From: OPU3-GD-OMZ sp001901525
Lineage (GTDB): Bacteria; Pseudomonadota; Gammaproteobacteria; Methylococcales; Methylomonadaceae
Direction: 5' to 3'
DNA: 8,065 nt
NCBI GenBank assembly: GCA_963981505.1
Contig: CAXCEI010000051.1
Coordinates: 1-8,065 of the forward strand
Below, piece by piece: positions 5,862 to 8,065 of the stretch (position 1 is the stretch's first letter; each line of letters starts with the position of its first letter). The translations under genes were made by a program, and so were the position numbers. The notes below the pieces were generated by a model. It was not told where the DNA came from. It did not search any database and saw nothing but the letters and a program-made list of their open reading frames with translations.

Positions 5862-8047
5862 TAGCGTCGGCTTTCAAGTAACTTATCGATATAGCTTTCA
5901 GCGGCCTGTTCATCAATACCCGCCTCAATTCTGACAGATTCTATCAGTGCTTTGTGTACGTCTTTGGCCATTCGTTCTGCATCACCACAGATATAAAAGT
6001 AGGCTCCTTTTTCTAGCCACTCGTAGATTTCTTTTGAGCGAGCAAGGATTCGTGTCTGGACGTAAATTTTTTCTTCTTGGTCTCTTGAGAAAGCAAGATC
6101 TAAATTGGTTAACAGGCCATCACTTTTCATTTGGTCAAGCTCATCGCCATAGAGATAATCACAGGCTTGGTGTTGGTCACCAAAAAACAGCCAGTTGGGA
6201 CCACTTGCACCGGTGGCTTTTCGTTCTTCAAGGAATGAACGGAAAGGTGCCAGCCCGGTTCCGGGGCCGACCATAATCACGGGTAGATTAGAGTCCTTAG
6301 GTAAACTGAAATTTTTGTTGGCATGGACATAAACAGCTAATGTTTCAGGGGGCGTCACCCGGCCATTTAAAAACGTTGAGCAGACCCCTTCACGGTCGCG
6401 CTCGAAGCTGTTGTAGCGTACAGAGCCGACCAGTAACTGAACTTCTTCAGGATGGGCCTTGATGCTGGAGGCTATAGAATAGAGCCTGGCAGGAATGCGT
6501 CTTAAAACAGTGATAAAGTCTTGGGCGCTATAGTTATCGCTGGTGTAGTCTTCAACCAGATCCAGTATTTGTCGACCCCAGATATAGTCTTTGAATTGTT
6601 TACTGTTGTCTTTAGCTAATAATGTTTTGAGTGCATCGCTGGCGGTTAAGTCAGCAAATTTCTCCATGTTAACCCGGCTAAGTGCTGTGATATCAAGCCT
6701 TTCTTGAAAAGCTTGCTGGAGTGTTAACTCTTCTTTACCGAGGGTTACGGTTTCGTCACCAGCCATATTGAGTGCGTTTAATAGTTGCTCAACATAACGG
6801 CTGTCATTGAGTGGGTAAACGCCTAAAGCATCACCGGGGTCATAGCTTAGCCCTGAACCTGTCAGGTCTATTCCAATATGACAGGTTTCCTTAATTGAAC
6901 CTTCGCCATTAAGGTTAACAACGTTAAGCATGGGTGCCATAAAGGGATTTGTTTTGGAATAGGTTGATTTTTTTCGGGTTGTTTTTTCGGTATCACGGTT
7001 AGAAACAGTGCTGCCGGCTTCTTCTGCTACAGTTTGATAAAGTGCTAAAACATCTTCTATCCAAGCCTCAGCGGGTTCTTCAAAATCAATATCGGCATCC
7101 ACGCGATCCAATAGTCGTGTGGCACCGGTTTTTGCTAAAAAGTCATCGAAGTCTTTCCCTGTTTGGCAGTAAAATTCATAACTGCTATCGCCTAAAGCAA
7201 AAACTGAAAATTTTAATTGCGTCAGTTCAGGTGCTTCACCATTTTTGAAATAGTTGTGTAATTTACCTGCGGTTAACGGTGGATCGCCTTCGCCTTGGGT
7301 GCTGACAATGACCAACAGGTATTGTTCATTGGGTAAATTAGCAACGTCATAGTCCATCATGTCTTGTATTTGGACATTAAAGCCTTTGGCTTTGGCTTGT
7401 TCCAGTAAGTCTTCCGCTAAATGTTCACCGTTACCGGTTTCAGAACCGAACAGGATAGTGAGTAAAGGCAGTTGTGCGGTATTGTTGGTTTGGGTTGAGC
7501 CGGTAAAGTCGCCAGGCGCTAATCCAGAACCACTTAATGCGGCAAAGTAACCGCTGAGCCATAAGGATTGAGCAGGGCTGAGTTGACTGCCAGATAAGGC
7601 GTTAAGAAAGCCGACTTGGCCAACGGACAATGGGCTAGCAGCTAAATTACTGGTCATGCCGGTTAGGTTGGGTTGAACAGGAATAACCGAACCATCAGGT
7701 GCTAAAGGACCTTCTAGCGTGATTTCCATTTGCTTTGATAAAGGCATACCGGTTCCTGCGGTATCCGCCTCCATAAATAAGCTTGATGTGGGTCCATAAG
7801 CCATGAAAATCAGTCCGGGAACGGCATCAGCTCCTTTTTGTACTTTACAGGTGACTTCAGCACTCGTGCCATGGATGGAGATCATTCTGACGCGATCACC
7901 CTTGGTTAACCCCAGTCTTGCCATGTCTTCGCCATGAATTTCTATCGTTGATGTTTCATCACGGTAGTCATTTTTTAATTTTCCTGCGTTCAACGAGGTG
8001 CCTTGTCGGCTAGTACGAACGGGGATCAGGATCATGGTTTCAGCCAT
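5843..8047 (-). CDS. FwdD-like molybdopterin-binding domain fused to CysJ-type NADPH diflavin reductase
   Basis: A 734-residue cytoplasmic flavoprotein of unusual architecture. Residues 1-115 resemble FwdD/FmdD of formylmethanofuran dehydrogenase (molydopterin-binding family): RTSRQG, GEDMARLGLTKGDRVRM, and PGLIFMAYGP followed by TGMP. Residues about 135-734 are a complete CysJ, equal in length to E. coli CysJ (599): N-terminal helix LSPAQSLWLSGYF (156-168), FMN flavodoxin domain (195-340; GSETGNG 201-207, STQGEGDPP 249-257, LGDSSYEF 285-292), FAD domain (about 368-560; RLYSIASS 521-528, GVCST 554-558), and NADPH domain (GPGTG 594-598, SRDQEEK 654-660, CGDAERMAKDV 687-697), ending RYQRDVY as in E. 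coli. The family passes electrons from NADPH through FAD to FMN and then to a partner, normally the CysI sulfite reductase hemoprotein. No cysI follows. The extra domain suggests a Mo- or W-pterin partner, with direction of electron flow unknown. Start ATG has GGAG 7 nt upstream. It could equally be a sulfite reductase subunit with an added domain. Confidence 0.93.
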   Translation of the reverse strand: MAETMILIPVRTSRQGTSLNAGKLKNDYRDETSTIEIHGEDMARLGLTKGDRVRMISIHGTSAEVTCKVQKGADAVPGLIFMAYGPTSSLFMEADTAGTGMPLSKQMEITLEGPLAPDGSVIPVQPNLTGMTSNLAASPLSVGQVGFLNALSGSQLSPAQSLWLSGYFAALSGSGLAPGDFTGSTQTNNTAQLPLLTILFGSETGNGEHLAEDLLEQAKAKGFNVQIQDMMDYDVANLPNEQYLLVIVSTQGEGDPPLTAGKLHNYFKNGEAPELTQLKFSVFALGDSSYEFYCQTGKDFDDFLAKTGATRLLDRVDADIDFEEPAEAWIEDVLALYQTVAEEAGSTVSNRDTEKTTRKKSTYSKTNPFMAPMLNVVNLNGEGSIKETCHIGIDLTGSGLSYDPGDALGVYPLNDSRYVEQLLNALNMAGDETVTLGKEELTLQQAFQERLDITALSRVNMEKFADLTASDALKTLLAKDNSKQFKDYIWGRQILDLVEDYTSDNYSAQDFITVLRRIPARLYSIASSIKAHPEEVQLLVGSVRYNSFERDREGVCSTFLNGRVTPPETLAVYVHANKNFSLPKDSNLPVIMVGPGTGLAPFRSFLEERKATGASGPNWLFFGDQHQACDYLYGDELDQMKSDGLLTNLDLAFSRDQEEKIYVQTRILARSKEIYEWLEKGAYFYICGDAERMAKDVHKALIESVRIEAGIDEQAAESYIDKLLESRRYQRDVY

Positions 8048-8054
8048 AAATTTA

Positions 8055-8058
8055 CTCC
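8055..8058 (-). promoter_or_regulatory. Ribosome binding site of the FwdD-CysJ gene
   Basis: On the minus strand GGAG lies 7 nt before the ATG at 8047, an ideal spacing. This fixes the start at the first Met rather than the Met five codons in, and so shows that the FwdD-like domain is translated as the true N-terminus of the fusion. Only seven further bases of upstream sequence are in the window. Confidence 0.75.
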
Positions 8059-8065
8059 AGATATT

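Noticed and set aside
5947..6276. 109-codon plus-strand open frame
   Set aside because: Antisense to the NADPH-binding domain of the CysJ portion, with no start signal and a composition typical of a complementary-strand shadow.
7042..7550. Two plus-strand open frames of 63-68 codons
   Set aside because: Antisense to the FMN flavodoxin domain, which is clearly the coding strand.

Overview
The window looks like ordinary chromosome from a Gram-negative gammaproteobacterium with a moderately AT-rich genome. The evidence is a full-length HrpA helicase very like the enterobacterial protein, an LpxD lipid A acyltransferase (so an LPS-bearing outer membrane), a DUF3581 protein (a family I know from gammaproteobacteria) and a CysJ-type reductase. 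The CysJ protein carries an extra N-terminal domain resembling subunit D of formylmethanofuran dehydrogenase. That hints at a methylotroph or methanotroph (Methylococcales-like), but this lineage call is an inference.

Layout: hrpA occupies about the first half on the + strand (15-3926). It converges tail to tail, with a 10-nt gap of A and T tracts, on three minus-strand genes. In their order of transcription these are a FwdD-CysJ fusion flavoprotein (8047-5843), a DUF3581 protein with a hotdog/hydratase-like motif (5720-4989), and lpxD (4971-3937). The DUF3581 gene and lpxD are 17 nt apart and probably co-transcribed. The gap between the fusion gene and the DUF3581 gene is 122 nt and holds a perfect 10-bp inverted repeat, which overlaps the end of the fusion gene, plus several smaller alternating complementary arms. 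No tRNA, rRNA, insertion sequence, CRISPR array or phage gene is visible.

The main item of interest is the 734-residue fusion. Its last 600 or so residues are a complete CysJ (FMN flavodoxin, FAD and NADPH domains, with the same C-terminal RYQRDVY as E. coli CysJ). Its first 115 or so residues look like a molybdopterin-dinucleotide-binding FwdD/FmdD domain. No cysI sulfite reductase gene follows it. This suggests a diflavin reductase that exchanges electrons with a molybdenum or tungsten enzyme, possibly encoded just upstream outside the window, rather than with sulfite reductase. The second item is the DUF3581 protein, whose GDFNPLH motif matches the catalytic signature of MaoC-type enoyl-CoA hydratases and which lies next to an lpxD that is outside its usual bamA-skp-lpxD-fabZ-lpxA cluster.
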